Program-made: the position numbers and the translations under genes
The notes under the pieces: model-generated
The model's input: only the letters and a program-made list of their open reading frames with translations
What the model was told of the DNA's origin: nothing
Databases searched by the model: none
DNA from: Listeria cornellensis FSL F6-0969
Lineage (GTDB): Bacteria > Bacillota > Bacilli > Lactobacillales > Listeriaceae
DNA: 58,730 bases
Assembly (NCBI RefSeq): GCF_000525855.1
Contig: NZ_AODE01000007.1
Coordinates: forward strand, 24,001 to 82,730
Reading direction: 5' to 3'
Part shown: positions 1 to 8,486 of the stretch, piece after piece
Position numbering within the stretch: position 1 is the first letter of the stretch
How the letters are laid out: every line of letters begins with the position of its first letter

Positions 1-35
1 AAAACCCTGTTCACCGTATTTTTTGATTGTAAAAT

Positions 36-1034
36 TTACCGACCGTCGCCGTATTCCCAATTAGTGATTGTATCATTTTCATCGAATGTCACGAGGACAT
101 CCGCGACACCTTTTACAGTCAGGATACTTTCTTCAAGTCGATCTTTGACGTCATCCACCTGAGCGAGCGTCATTTCTGGATCGAGTTCTACCTCCACTTC
201 GACATGGAAAAAGTCGCCTTCTTTTAGAACGGTAATGACTTGGATATCTTGCACGTCGGGATCTGTCATGACTAGCTGGCCAATTTGAACTTGCATCACT
301 TCGTCAGACTCTCCAATCGCGCCGGCCGCATTATCGAGGAATACCTTGCCGACAACGAGGAACATGAGGATACCGATGAGGACAGAAGCGATTCCTTCTG
401 CTTGATGGTAAGGCGTGTAATAGGAGATAATAATTGCAATCATCGCTAAAAGCCCACCACCAGTTGCTACCGAATCTTCGAGGAAAACGAGACGAGTCGC
501 CGCTTTTGCTTTACCAAAATTCGCGAGACTATCTTTGAAAAGCTTGAGGCCACGCGATTCCAGGCCAACATCATGCGCGATTTCATGCATCGCCTTCACG
601 AGTACGAAGCCTTCTAGAATGGTACAAACAGCCAAAACGATAAGGTTAATGAGGAAACCAGTCGATTCTGTTGGATGGAAAATGTGCGCGAGACCTTCTT
701 TAATCGTTTCGAATGCCATGATACCAACGATAAGGACAGCGCCGAGAAGCACGAGATTCACGACACGACCAAAGCCATTTGGAAAGCGCTTCGTTGGGCG
801 TTTTTTGCTGAGTGCAGAACCAACGAAGACGAAAAATTGATTGGCCGCATCCCCGAGACTATGAAGCGTTTCGGCGAACATGGCGACATTTCCTGTGAAG
901 ATGTAGGTGGTTCCTTTAATGATGGAGACAAGCACGTTGACGATCGCCGCGGTGAGTGCTGATTTGTTTCCCTTTTTTAGCAGTTGAAATATTTCTTTCA
1001 AATTGGGTTCCTTCTTTCTACATAAATGGATCAA
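36..1034 (-). CDS. Cation diffusion facilitator (CDF) family metal transporter
   Basis: Predicted inner-membrane divalent-cation/proton antiporter of 332 residues, a usual length for the family. Several hydrophobic segments are visible (about residues 25-45, 60-75, 93-112, 125-150, 190-210, 215-235). The first metal-site motif of CDF proteins is present as H58-x3-D62 (ETLHSLGD). The second site reads LEDSVATGGG, with Glu-Asp in place of the usual His-Asp, which recalls the SLC30A9-like branch. The last 90 residues are hydrophilic and fit the CDF cytoplasmic dimerisation domain. The gene stands alone, with CapA-like downstream on the same strand after a 57-base gap. The metal cannot be told from sequence. 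An internal start is possible but none is clearly better than the ATG used. Confidence 0.85.
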   Translation of the reverse strand: MIHLCRKKEPNLKEIFQLLKKGNKSALTAAIVNVLVSIIKGTTYIFTGNVAMFAETLHSLGDAANQFFVFVGSALSKKRPTKRFPNGFGRVVNLVLLGAVLIVGIMAFETIKEGLAHIFHPTESTGFLINLIVLAVCTILEGFVLVKAMHEIAHDVGLESRGLKLFKDSLANFGKAKAATRLVFLEDSVATGGGLLAMIAIIISYYTPYHQAEGIASVLIGILMFLVVGKVFLDNAAGAIGESDEVMQVQIGQLVMTDPDVQDIQVITVLKEGDFFHVEVEVELDPEMTLAQVDDVKDRLEESILTVKGVADVLVTFDENDTITNWEYGDGR

Positions 1035-1091
1035 AATAATCGTATTTGGTTACTCCACCCTGTATTGGTTTACTTATTCGGATGAGTTCGT

Positions 1092-2442
1092 TCACAATTT
1101 TTTTTTTGCATCGTCGCCAAAAACGGGAAGTGGCTGGTAGTTATTTTCGTTTAAGCTACCGTCTGAATTTTCGTACGTTGGGACGATGGAGATGTTTTTA
1201 AGAACTACTTTACCATTATCTTCTGTGAAGCGCAATCGGAACATCGAGGTCATGCGAGAAAGCAGGGTTGGATCGGCGCCAAAAGCGAAGTCTCCCATGC
1301 TGTATACGATGTATTTACCGTTATATTTTTCCACGCTTTCGAGGCGGTGAGGGTGAGAGCCCATGATGATATCCGCGCCGGCATCAATGATGGCATGGCC
1401 GTATTGGGTTTGGTAATCGACGGGTGTTGCGCGATATTCGACGCCCCAGTGCATATTGACGATAACAAGATTATTTGGTTTTTTATATTTTTTTACGTCC
1501 GCTTCGATTTTTGCAAGATAGCTCGCGGATTGTTGGCTCGAGCGGCAATCGTAACCGAGTAGTATGGTTTGGATACCGCCGATTTTGGTGATGAGCGGCA
1601 TATTTTTATTGAAAACGGGAATATCGTTGTCTTGAAAAGCTTTTAGCGTGTCGTCATAGCCAACTTGGAAGTAGTCCATTGTGTGGTTGTTGGCGAGATT
1701 GGCGGCATCGACACCGCTTGCTGACAGGAACGCGACGTGCGCTGGATCGCTTTTAATGCGCCACATCTTCACTTCGGCTCTGGCCGCATTCGTGAAGGCA
1801 CTCTCGGCGTTGATAACGGTGTAGTCATCAGATTTGAACCACGGTAAGCAGTTTTGATAGACGTACGTGTTGGTGCCGTTATTTTTCTTGAAAACATTGT
1901 CGAATTTGAGGTGCTCAGGCGTTTCGGGATAGGTGCCGAACGAGTTGTCGCCGACCATAGTTAGTGTGATGACGCCTTGTTGCTTGAGACCTTGTTCATA
2001 GTTTGCTGCAGCTGCGTAGAACCACTGGTATTGCGTGGTTTTGGTGATATCACTAAGCTTGTTTTCACTCGTGACAAAAGTTGGATAGACCTTTCCGAGC
2101 GCTTTTTTATCGGCTTTTCCGGATTTGTATTGTTGTAGCGTTTTTAGGCAAGCGGTTAGATTTTTGACGTACGTGCTGTTGGTGTCGCTTGCTAATTTGT
2201 ACTGTTTTGTGTTGCTTACTAGAGCGGATAATTGCTTTTGTGAAGCAGTATCTCCGCCTGAATTAGCTAGAGATTGGAGCGTTGATTTCGTTTGTTTGGA
2301 GAGCTGTTGAACGGATTTCTGGGTGATATTTTTGAGCGGTTCAGATTTTGGCGATTGATTTAAAGAATGGACGATCCAAAAAATTCCTGCTGCAAAAAAT
2401 AGAATGATGATGCCTAGACTTATGAGTGTTTTTTTTCTTCAT
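1092..2442 (-). CDS. CapA/PgsA-family metallophosphatase-like membrane protein (one frameshift near the start)
   Basis: The poly-glutamate capsule (CapA) family has a calcineurin-like fold and is usually membrane-anchored. Motifs seen: MVGDNSF, ANLANNHTMD, NMHWGVEY, GSHPHRLE and YSMGDFAFG. The ATG at 2442 follows AAAGGGG and gives MKKK, but the frame is lost in a run of eight T (2429-2436). Removing one base restores a transmembrane anchor (TLISLGIIILFFAAG), a Lys/Gln/Ser-rich linker of about 130 residues, then the enzyme domain from about 1958 downward; total 449 residues. Without the correction only the C-terminal 288 residues are readable. No other pgs/cap genes are near, so a capsule role is not supported; it may act on wall polymers. 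Family assignment is firm, function is not. Confidence 0.82.
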
Positions 2443-2499
2443 TGTTGCCCCTTTCAAGAGCGGTTTTCTTTTTAGTATAGTATGTTAGTGGGGAAATGG

Positions 2500-2677
2500 C
2501 AATATGAGTGCGGGCGTAGGGAGCAATCGATCCATGTTCGCGAATCGTGTTTATCGCCTCCGGATCCAGCTTCGGGAGCCAGATCCTCGAAAATTTCGTG
2601 CCCTCCAAAAAAATCAAGGGAGGATTTTTCCTGCGGCCCCTAACAATTTTTTTTCGGATCTAACGGGCTCCCTCAGC
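2500..2677. repeat. Structured intergenic repeat, copy A
   Basis: First of three tandem copies upstream of the helicase; a fourth lies at 31166-31343. The distal half folds as a long stem: GGGAGCC (2574-2580) with GGCTCCC (2666-2672), AGATCC (2581-2586) with GGATCT (2656-2661), and an A/T continuation, closed outside by GCT/AGC across TC/TC. A smaller inner hairpin pairs AAAAATC with GATTTTT. The first 70 bases (from CAATATG) are shared with copy C. No convincing protein is encoded. Confidence 0.8.
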
Positions 2678-2685
2678 ATTTCATC

Positions 2686-2800
2686 AGATCCAGCTTCAAC
2701 GGCCAGATCCTCGAAATTTACACAGCCTCCAAAAAAATCAAGAGCGGATTTTTCCTGCGCCTGTTCAAAATTTTTTTCGGATCTAACGGGCCGTTTCAGC
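2686..2800. repeat. Structured intergenic repeat, copy B (lacks the 5' part)
   Basis: Shorter copy directly after copy A. The main stem is kept by paired changes: AACGGCC (2698-2704) pairs with GGCCGTT (2789-2795), where copy A has GGGAGCC/GGCTCCC. AGATCC (2705-2710) pairs with GGATCT (2779-2784). The 70-base CAATATG leader is missing. Confidence 0.8.
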
Positions 2801-2844
2801 TTTGTTGTGGTTCTTAGGAAAGGTATTGTATTTCCTTAGAGCCT

Positions 2845-3021
2845 CAATATGAGTGCGAGCCTAGGGAGCAATCGATCCATGTTCGCGAATCGTGTTTATC
2901 GCCTCCGGATCCAGCTTCGGGAGCCAAATCCTCGAAAATTTCGTGCCCTCCAAAAAAGTCAAGGGAGGACTTTTCCTACGCGCCCTAACAATTTTTTTCG
3001 GATCTAACGGGCTCCCTCAGC
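2845..3021. repeat. Structured intergenic repeat, copy C
   Basis: Near-identical to copy A including the leader. Stem GGGAGCC (2919-2925) with GGCTCCC (3010-3016); the next helix has one mismatch (AAATCC against GGATCT). The inner hairpin shows a paired change: AAAAGTC with GACTTTT, against AAAAATC/GATTTTT in copy A. An imperfect hairpin (TCTTAGGAAA ... TTTCCTTAGA, about 2811-2840) precedes it, much as a perfect hairpin precedes the copy at 31 kb. Confidence 0.8.
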
Positions 3022-3069
3022 TTTTCATGTTATACTTAACAAAACACAATATAGATATGAGGTAGGGTT

Positions 3070-4501
3070 ATGAAATTTGATAATATAAGTTCGGATATTG
3101 AGAAGGCGCTTGCTGGTTTGGGGGTATACGGAGGCGACGGAGGTGCAGCGCGAGGTTGTGCCGCTTGTTTTAGAAGAGAAGGATGTTGTGGTGAAGGCGC
3201 AGACTGGGAGTGGGAAGACGGCTTCGTTTGCGATTCCGATTTGTGAGCTCGTGGATTGGGGCGAGAATAAACCACAGGCGCTGGTCTTGGAACCGACGCG
3301 GGAATTGGCAGCGCAGGTTCAGGCTGATTTTACGAATATTGGTCGTTTTAAACGAATCAAGGCGACGGCGATTTTTGGGAAGTCTCCTTTTGCAAAACAG
3401 AAATTGGAGTTGAAGCAGAAGAGCCATGTTGTTGTGGGGACGCCTGGCCGGACGCTGGATCACATTGAAAAAGGAACGCTGAGCTTGGAGAAGGTGCGTT
3501 ATTTGGTCATTGATGAGGCGGACGAGATGCTGAACATGGGCTTTATTGAGCAGGTTGAGGCGATTATTCAAGCCTTGCCTAAGAACCGCGTGACGATGCT
3601 TTTCTCGGCGACTTTACCGACGGATATCGCGGTATTGAGTGATAAATATATGAAGACGCCGAAGCATGTGGAAATTGCTGCAACGGGGCTGACAACAGCG
3701 GATATTACGCATGAAAAAGTGACGGTGAAAGATGATCGCAAAATGGTCGCGTTACGCGATACGTTGATTGTTCAGAACCCGGAGAGCGCGATTATTTTTT
3801 GTCGGACGCAAGAGCGCGTGGATGACACGTATGATCAGTTGCGCCGCATGGGTTATCCTGCCGAGAAGATTCACGGTGGTTTGACGCAAGAAGATCGTTT
3901 TGGTGTGATGAACGATTTTAAACGCGGTATGTTTCGCTTTTTAGTGGCGACAGATGTGGCGGCGCGCGGGATTGATATTGAGAATATAACGCTTGTGGTG
4001 AATTACGATGTGCCGCTTGAAAAAGAGAGCTATGTACATCGAACTGGCCGGACAGGGCGCGCTGGGCGAAGCGGGAAGGCAATTACTTTTGTGACGCCGT
4101 TTGAGAATCGTTTTATCGGTGAAATCGAGGAGTATATTGGTTTTGAAATTCCGCAGGTTGATTTGCCGAATGAAGCGATTGTAGCGGCGCGAAAACCAGC
4201 TTTTGATGAGAAAATGGAAGAAGCGCCAGTCGTGAAGAAGGACAAGAGCGCGGCGCTGAGTAAAGATATTATGAAGATTTATTTTAACGGCGGCAAAAAG
4301 AAGAAGCTGCGCGCGGTGGATTTTGTCGGAACGATTGCGAAATTGGACGGAGTTAGCGCGGATGATATCGGGATTATCACGATTGAGGATAACGTATCGT
4401 TTGTGGAGATTCTGAACGGAAAAGGTGCGCAAGTCGTGAAGGCGATGCAAACGGTGACGGTAAAAGGAAAGAAATTGAAAGTCAGCAAAGCACGGAGATA
4501 A
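3070..4501 (+). CDS. dbpA: DEAD-box ATP-dependent RNA helicase, DbpA/YxiN type (one frameshift near the start)
   Basis: Predicted 23S rRNA-directed RNA helicase acting in large-subunit assembly. Helicase motifs in order: AQTGSGKT (I), PTRELAAQ (Ia), DEAD inside VIDEADEML (II), SAT (III) and [10 protein letters not shown] (VI). The last 75 residues (from about [13 protein letters not shown]) match the DbpA RNA-binding domain that gives this subfamily its rRNA specificity. The ATG at 3070 gives [18 protein letters not shown], which must continue into YTEATEVQ (the Q-motif region). A run of five G at 3120-3124 breaks this, and four G restore a 476-residue protein. A downstream start in the helicase frame would lack part of the Q motif, so I prefer the corrected reading. 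It stands alone and is followed by a shared terminator. Confidence 0.92.
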
Positions 4502-4506
4502 GTTAG

Positions 4507-4545
4507 AAAAAGATGCCTAGTCAGCGCGATTAGGCATCTTTTTTC
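4507..4545. terminator. Bidirectional terminator between dbpA and the Nudix gene
   Basis: AGATGCCTA (4511-4519) pairs with TAGGCATCT (4531-4539), flanked by A's on the left and six T's on the right, so it can end both convergent transcripts. The minus-strand gene's stop codon (4530-4532) lies in its arm. Confidence 0.85.
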
Positions 4546-4925
4546 TGGAGTTTTTCAACGGCTGGGAGATTGGCAGGCGACCATTTCAAGTTAGACATTT
4601 CGCTGGTGTCAAGCCATTTCATCGCCTGATGGACGTGCAAAATGGGTTCGCCAGTGATGAGTTCGCAAAGGAAACAAGTGAGATGGACATTGGCGAATTC
4701 GTAGGCGTAAACGGTGTGATCCAACGCTTGATTTACCGTGATGACACAGCCGATTTCCTCTTGGACTTCGCGGATGAGCGCTTGTTCGGGCGTTTCGCCA
4801 GGCTCGATTTTGCCACCGGGGAACTCCCAGTCAGCGCCGTTTACTGCAGAATCAGCACGCTGGACACAGAGGATTTTATTGTTCCTTTGAATGATGGCGC
4901 CGACGACATAGATATCTTTTTGCAT
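4530..4925 (-). CDS. Nudix hydrolase, MutT-like (8-oxo-dGTP diphosphatase type)
   Basis: About 131 residues, a typical MutT size. The Nudix box is complete: GGKIEPGETPEQAL followed by REVQEEIG, fitting Gx5Ex7REUxEExGU. The N-terminal VVGAIIQRNNKILCVQRA and DWEFPGGK segments are typical of MutT-type enzymes that remove oxidised nucleotides. I start at the ATG at 4925 (MQKDIYVV) because AAAGGAGGA lies six bases upstream; an in-frame ATG ten codons further out lacks a better site. The gene is a single unit convergent with dbpA. The exact substrate cannot be read from sequence. Confidence 0.85.
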   Translation of the reverse strand: MQKDIYVVGAIIQRNNKILCVQRADSAVNGADWEFPGGKIEPGETPEQALIREVQEEIGCVITVNQALDHTVYAYEFANVHLTCFLCELITGEPILHVHQAMKWLDTSEMSNLKWSPANLPAVEKLQKKDA

Positions 4926-5017
4926 TGGGATTCCTCCTTTTTCACCCTTTATCATAGCATAATAACCCTTGATAACAATAGGTACATATTGAGTTTAGGT
5001 GGAAGGTCGGAAATTAA

Positions 5018-5046
5018 TTGACATGACAATCGTGATGCTATACTAT
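5018..5046 (+). promoter_or_regulatory. Sigma-A type promoter for the intergenic RNA
   Basis: TTGACA at 5018-5023, 17 bases, then TACTAT at 5041-5046 (TATACT at 5039-5044 is the alternative). No open reading frame follows before the terminator at 5123-5166. Confidence 0.7.
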
Positions 5047-5052
5047 GGAGAT

Positions 5053-5166
5053 ATTGAAGGGCCTTTGAGTCCGTGCACTAGATGCAAAAGCAGCAGCCGT
5101 TTCAAGGGTCTTGAACCCGTATAACCCCAACAATTTCGTTTTGGCGAGATTGTTGGGGTTATTTTT
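5053..5166 (+). ncRNA. Candidate small RNA, about 110 nt
   Basis: A good promoter ends about six bases upstream. The RNA would end at a strong terminator: AACCCCAACAAT (5123-5134) with ATTGTTGGGGTT (5149-5160) followed by ATTTTTG. Inside it, GGGT...ACCC (5106-5118) forms a small hairpin flanked by the self-complementary TTCAA/TTGAA. The segment before that (GGGCCTTTGAGTCCGTGCAC) looks largely single-stranded. No start codon with a ribosome site was found. I do not recognise the family. Confidence 0.6.
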
Positions 5167-5319
5167 GGGTTTGGATGATTTTACAAAATATAGCTGGTTC
5201 CGCTATAATGAATTTATTATGAAATTTTAGAAATAACTAGTAACGAGGTAAAGAATGTCTATACTCACTTACATAATATTTCTGAAACTATAGTATCATT
5301 ATGAAGCGGAGAGATTTTT

Positions 5320-6174
5320 TTGTATAATTTTAGAGTTATTAAAGCTAAAGAAGACATTTTTATAAAAACAAGAGATAAGTTTCATGTGGTATTAGAAGAT
5401 TTTAAACATTATGCACAGAGCTTAACTATTCAAGCTGGAAATGCGAAGGCTGAAAGTGGTAAGGCTAGTTCTTATACTAGATACCTAATAAGATTAATCA
5501 TTTTTTGCGAAGAAAGTAATAATGACGGATTAAGCGATTTAACTTCATTTGAAACACTAAAGAAGATAGAGGAGATAAAATACGCCGAGGGTTTTAAGTT
5601 GTTTAATCAGGAATCTAGCCGTTTTTATAGTGCTACGCTGAACTGTTATTTGGCATATGTAACTCATAAGAATACTACTGACGAGGAATTGGTGGGCGGA
5701 GAGTTTAACTATCCGATGAAAAATTTGGATGATAAAGAATTCAGCATCAGAGAAGAGAACGTAATATATTCAGTTAATAAACCAAAACTAAAACCTGATA
5801 AAAGTATGGATAGTGGGACTTACTCTTACCCAAGAAGTCCTAGGGAGGCATTGGAGGCAAAGAGGAGAAGTAATTGGACATGCGAGTTCAATCAACAGCA
5901 TGAGACATTTACTAATAATAAAAATAGTCATCCTCATGTCGAAGCCCATCATCTTATACCTATGGCGGCACAGGATTATTTTGAAAACACTATAGATTTT
6001 GCTGATAACATTCTTTGTCTTTGCCCAAACTGCCATAGTAGGATACACTATGCTGTGCGAGCTGAGAAAAAGGAAATGATAGTGAGACTTTTTATGAAAA
6101 GAAGGCATCTTTATTTAAAACATGGGATAGAGATTGATGAGAAATTACTTTTGATTTTTTATGGGATTGTTTAA
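5320..6174 (+). CDS. HNH endonuclease domain protein
   Basis: A 284-residue protein with an HNH nuclease at its C-terminus: WTCEF (C188), VEAHHLIPM (H210, H211), DNILCLCPNCHSRIH (N230, C235, C238, H239). The first 150 residues are mostly helical and charged, and I do not recognise them. It sits beside a cytosine methylase/restriction enzyme pair and is similarly AT-rich, so a defence role (for example McrA-like cutting of foreign or modified DNA) is plausible but inferred. The start used is TTG at 5320, six bases after GGAGAG. An ATG at 5301 is out of frame by one base across a T7 run, so MKRRDF could be the true N-terminus if that run is over-called. Confidence 0.75.
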   Translation: MYNFRVIKAKEDIFIKTRDKFHVVLEDFKHYAQSLTIQAGNAKAESGKASSYTRYLIRLIIFCEESNNDGLSDLTSFETLKKIEEIKYAEGFKLFNQESSRFYSATLNCYLAYVTHKNTTDEELVGGEFNYPMKNLDDKEFSIREENVIYSVNKPKLKPDKSMDSGTYSYPRSPREALEAKRRSNWTCEFNQQHETFTNNKNSHPHVEAHHLIPMAAQDYFENTIDFADNILCLCPNCHSRIHYAVRAEKKEMIVRLFMKRRHLYLKHGIEIDEKLLLIFYGIV

Positions 6175-6427
6175 CACAAGAATAAATGAGGTTAATTATA
6201 GTAGTTACTTCGAGGAAGAAAATGTATTTTCAATTTAATTTTGTATTTGTAATATTTATTTCCTCGATTAAATATTCACTAATGAGTTGTGCGATTGGTC
6301 TGAGAACATAAGTGGACTAAGTATTTAGAGGGATTAAATGATAGATTAGTGAGAGTTTTTTTAGATGATAATAAGTGGTAGTAAGCAATGGTGAGATATA
6401 GCAGTGTGGCTATGAATGAAAAAGTTT
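6175..6427. other. Intergenic gap, AT-rich
   Basis: About 250 bases between convergent HNH and restriction genes. I see no supported gene or RNA, only short stop-rich frames. Confidence 0.5.
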
Positions 6428-6473
6428 ATAACAAGGATTGAGGTTCAGCTATATGAACCTCAATCCTTGTTAT
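6428..6473. terminator. Perfect 20-bp inverted repeat at the 3' end of the restriction operon
   Basis: ATAACAAGGATTGAGGTTCA (6428-6447) and its exact complement (6454-6473) flank a six-base loop. It lies three bases after the restriction gene's stop on the minus strand. There is no clean T tract on either side, so termination is inferred; mRNA 3'-end protection is an alternative. Confidence 0.55.
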
Positions 6474-6476
6474 CGA

Positions 6477-7277
6477 TTATTTAAAAAGTGGTACTTCTTC
6501 TAGTTCATTTAAGTGCTTAAATTCTAAGTTATCGAAGCCAATATAGCTTTCAAATGAGAGTAGATACAGACTGTTCATGAAAGAATCGGAAATTTGATTT
6601 AGTTCTTGAATAATTTTATTCTCAGCAGTATCGGATGTAATACGTTCCTTTATAATTTTTATAACAATTGGAAGCCAAGAGCATATTTTTTCGAAGGCGT
6701 TACTATCTCCTGTAGCAAGTTCATAAAATTTATCTATAGAGACCCTCCTTATTTTATCATGATCATAGTTCTCCCCATCTAATTTTACTTTCCAATTTAT
6801 ATTTTGACTTTTCTTTGCAATAACTTCAACTAGAAAGCAAGTAGCATTTGAGTCAGCAAGTAGTTTCTTTTGCATGTTCATATAGGTTTTTTGGCTGGAA
6901 GATGAGTTCATAGTATTATGCTTATTCTTCAATTCTACATAGATATGATCTCGCTCATTCTCAATATCAAAACCAGAGGTAGGAACTTCCCAACCTTCTA
7001 TGAAATGAAAAATATCCTGATGGAATTTACCGATGTCATTAGTCATGCTTTTATCTACCTGACGCATTATCTCTGTACTAATTAATGTTTCTTTATTTAA
7101 TGAGTTTGTAAATCCATCAAAAGTCAATTTAATTGGGTCGACCAAATTTTGATTAAACTTTTTCAGGGTACTGATATCTTTCTTGCTGTACATGCTAAGC
7201 AATGTGTTTTGTACATGTGTAAAAAAATCTGCTTGAGCTATAAACGGCATATCCCATTCTTCTTCTGAAAAATACAT
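6477..7277 (-). CDS. Type II restriction endonuclease, Eco47II-like
   Basis: A 266-residue protein resembling the Eco47II/Sau96I-type endonucleases, which cut GGWCC or GGNCC. A PD-(D/E)xK active site is visible: D104 in SGFDIENERD and E115-x-K117 in VELKNKHN, followed by NTMNSSSSQKTY, a stretch I associate with this family. Its ATG overlaps the methylase stop (TAATG), so the two genes are translationally coupled and the methylase is made first. Base composition is clearly lower in GC than neighbouring genes, a sign of transfer. The recognition sequence is inferred from family resemblance only. Confidence 0.75.
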   Translation of the reverse strand: MYFSEEEWDMPFIAQADFFTHVQNTLLSMYSKKDISTLKKFNQNLVDPIKLTFDGFTNSLNKETLISTEIMRQVDKSMTNDIGKFHQDIFHFIEGWEVPTSGFDIENERDHIYVELKNKHNTMNSSSSQKTYMNMQKKLLADSNATCFLVEVIAKKSQNINWKVKLDGENYDHDKIRRVSIDKFYELATGDSNAFEKICSWLPIVIKIIKERITSDTAENKIIQELNQISDSFMNSLYLLSFESYIGFDNLEFKHLNELEEVPLFK

Positions 7278-8282
7278 TATTTAATCCCCTTTGATAAATA
7301 TTTATTTATAGAATTCCCTACATGTTTTGCTAAATTAACAGGTACTGCGTTGCCAATTTGTTTATATATATTCCCTAGTGAGCCATAAAACTCCCAACTA
7401 TCAGGGAAAGATTGGATTCTAGCGTACTCCCTAGTAGTAAATGGCCGCGTTTCATCAGGATGACATCTTTCTGTTTGTTTTTGGGCAGGAGAAGTTGTGA
7501 GAGTAAGTGATGGCTCATCCCAGCTAATTCTGCGAGCCATGCCAGTTCTACCGCCCCCAGAATAGTAACTCACACCCATATAATCCTTTGCAATTTCCAC
7601 AGGTAAATCACGCCAATAGCCACCAGGTGGTACTAAGTCTAGCACTTTTTTTCTTTGTTTCGGGGTAACTAGCTCCAATACTTTCAGGAACATCTACGAG
7701 CGCATCTCGTAAAGTTAAAATCTTATTTTGGGGTTTCGGATAGGTAAAATCTCCGTTGACGTCATGGATATCTTTTCGAACACCAATCATAATTATTCTC
7801 TCTCGCTTCTGAGCAACCTCATAGTGGATAGCCTTGAGGAGTTCCCATCTCACTGTATAACCTAAATTTTCGAAAGTTGATATGATAGTGTTTATTGTAT
7901 GCCCACCTTCATGTGTAATCAAACCCTTGACATTTTCGAATAAGAAAACTTTAGGTTTAAAGAAATCTATAAAACGCGCAAAGTCGTAAAATAGTGTCCC
8001 TCTGGTGTCCTCTAGTCCACCTCTAAGACCAGCATAGCTAAAGCTTTGGCAGGGCGCTCCTCCACTGATTAAATCTATGTCCTGAGAGATATCTAAAGTG
8101 TTTAAGTCAATAGCTCTAATATCAGTGTTAAGTACATTCCAGTCGGGCATATTAAGTCTGAGTGTATCGGACGCATATTTATCTATTTCCACTAATAATT
8201 GAGGGGTGAAACCTGATTCATGTAGGCCAAGTGCCAATCCACCAGCGCCTGCAAACAGTTCTATTGATTTAAAATTTTCCAA
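7277..8282 (-). CDS. DNA (cytosine-5-)-methyltransferase of a type II R-M system (one frameshift)
   Basis: Modification enzyme that would protect host DNA from the coupled endonuclease by methylating cytosine C5. Motifs after correction: I FAGAGGLALG (from residue 10), IV GGAPCQSFS with catalytic C78, VI ENV (116-118), VIII QKRERIIMIG (from 158), X QIGNAVP near the end. The frame is lost in a T7 run at 7646-7652 (A7 on the coding strand). With six bases, ETKKK continues into VLDLVPPGGYW and the protein is 334 residues. I chose the TTG at 8282 (MENFKSIELF) because AAAGGATG precedes it; a TTG at 8345 would add 21 residues. The target-recognition region lies between motifs VIII and X, near the break. 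Confidence 0.85.
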
Positions 8283-8486
8283 TTTAATTACATCCTTTAA
8301 AAGTAGTATATCTCTTAGTATAGAATATATGTTCTTATTTAGCAATTTAAGAGAACTTATTCATGCATTAAGTTAATATTTTTTCCTTAAGCTAACTATA
8401 TCATAATACAAAACGGTCTATTTTTCAAAATCACAGGATATGTTATACTAAATCATGTGAATATATAAACAAAGGAGCTCCGCCAA

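Noticed and set aside
535-962. Plus-strand frames inside the CDF gene
   Set aside because: They are overlaps of a well-supported minus-strand transporter gene and have no ribosome site.
2504-2839. A 111-codon plus-strand frame across repeat copies A and B
   Set aside because: It runs through the structured repeats, has no ribosome site, and its repeats match RNA stems rather than protein periodicity.
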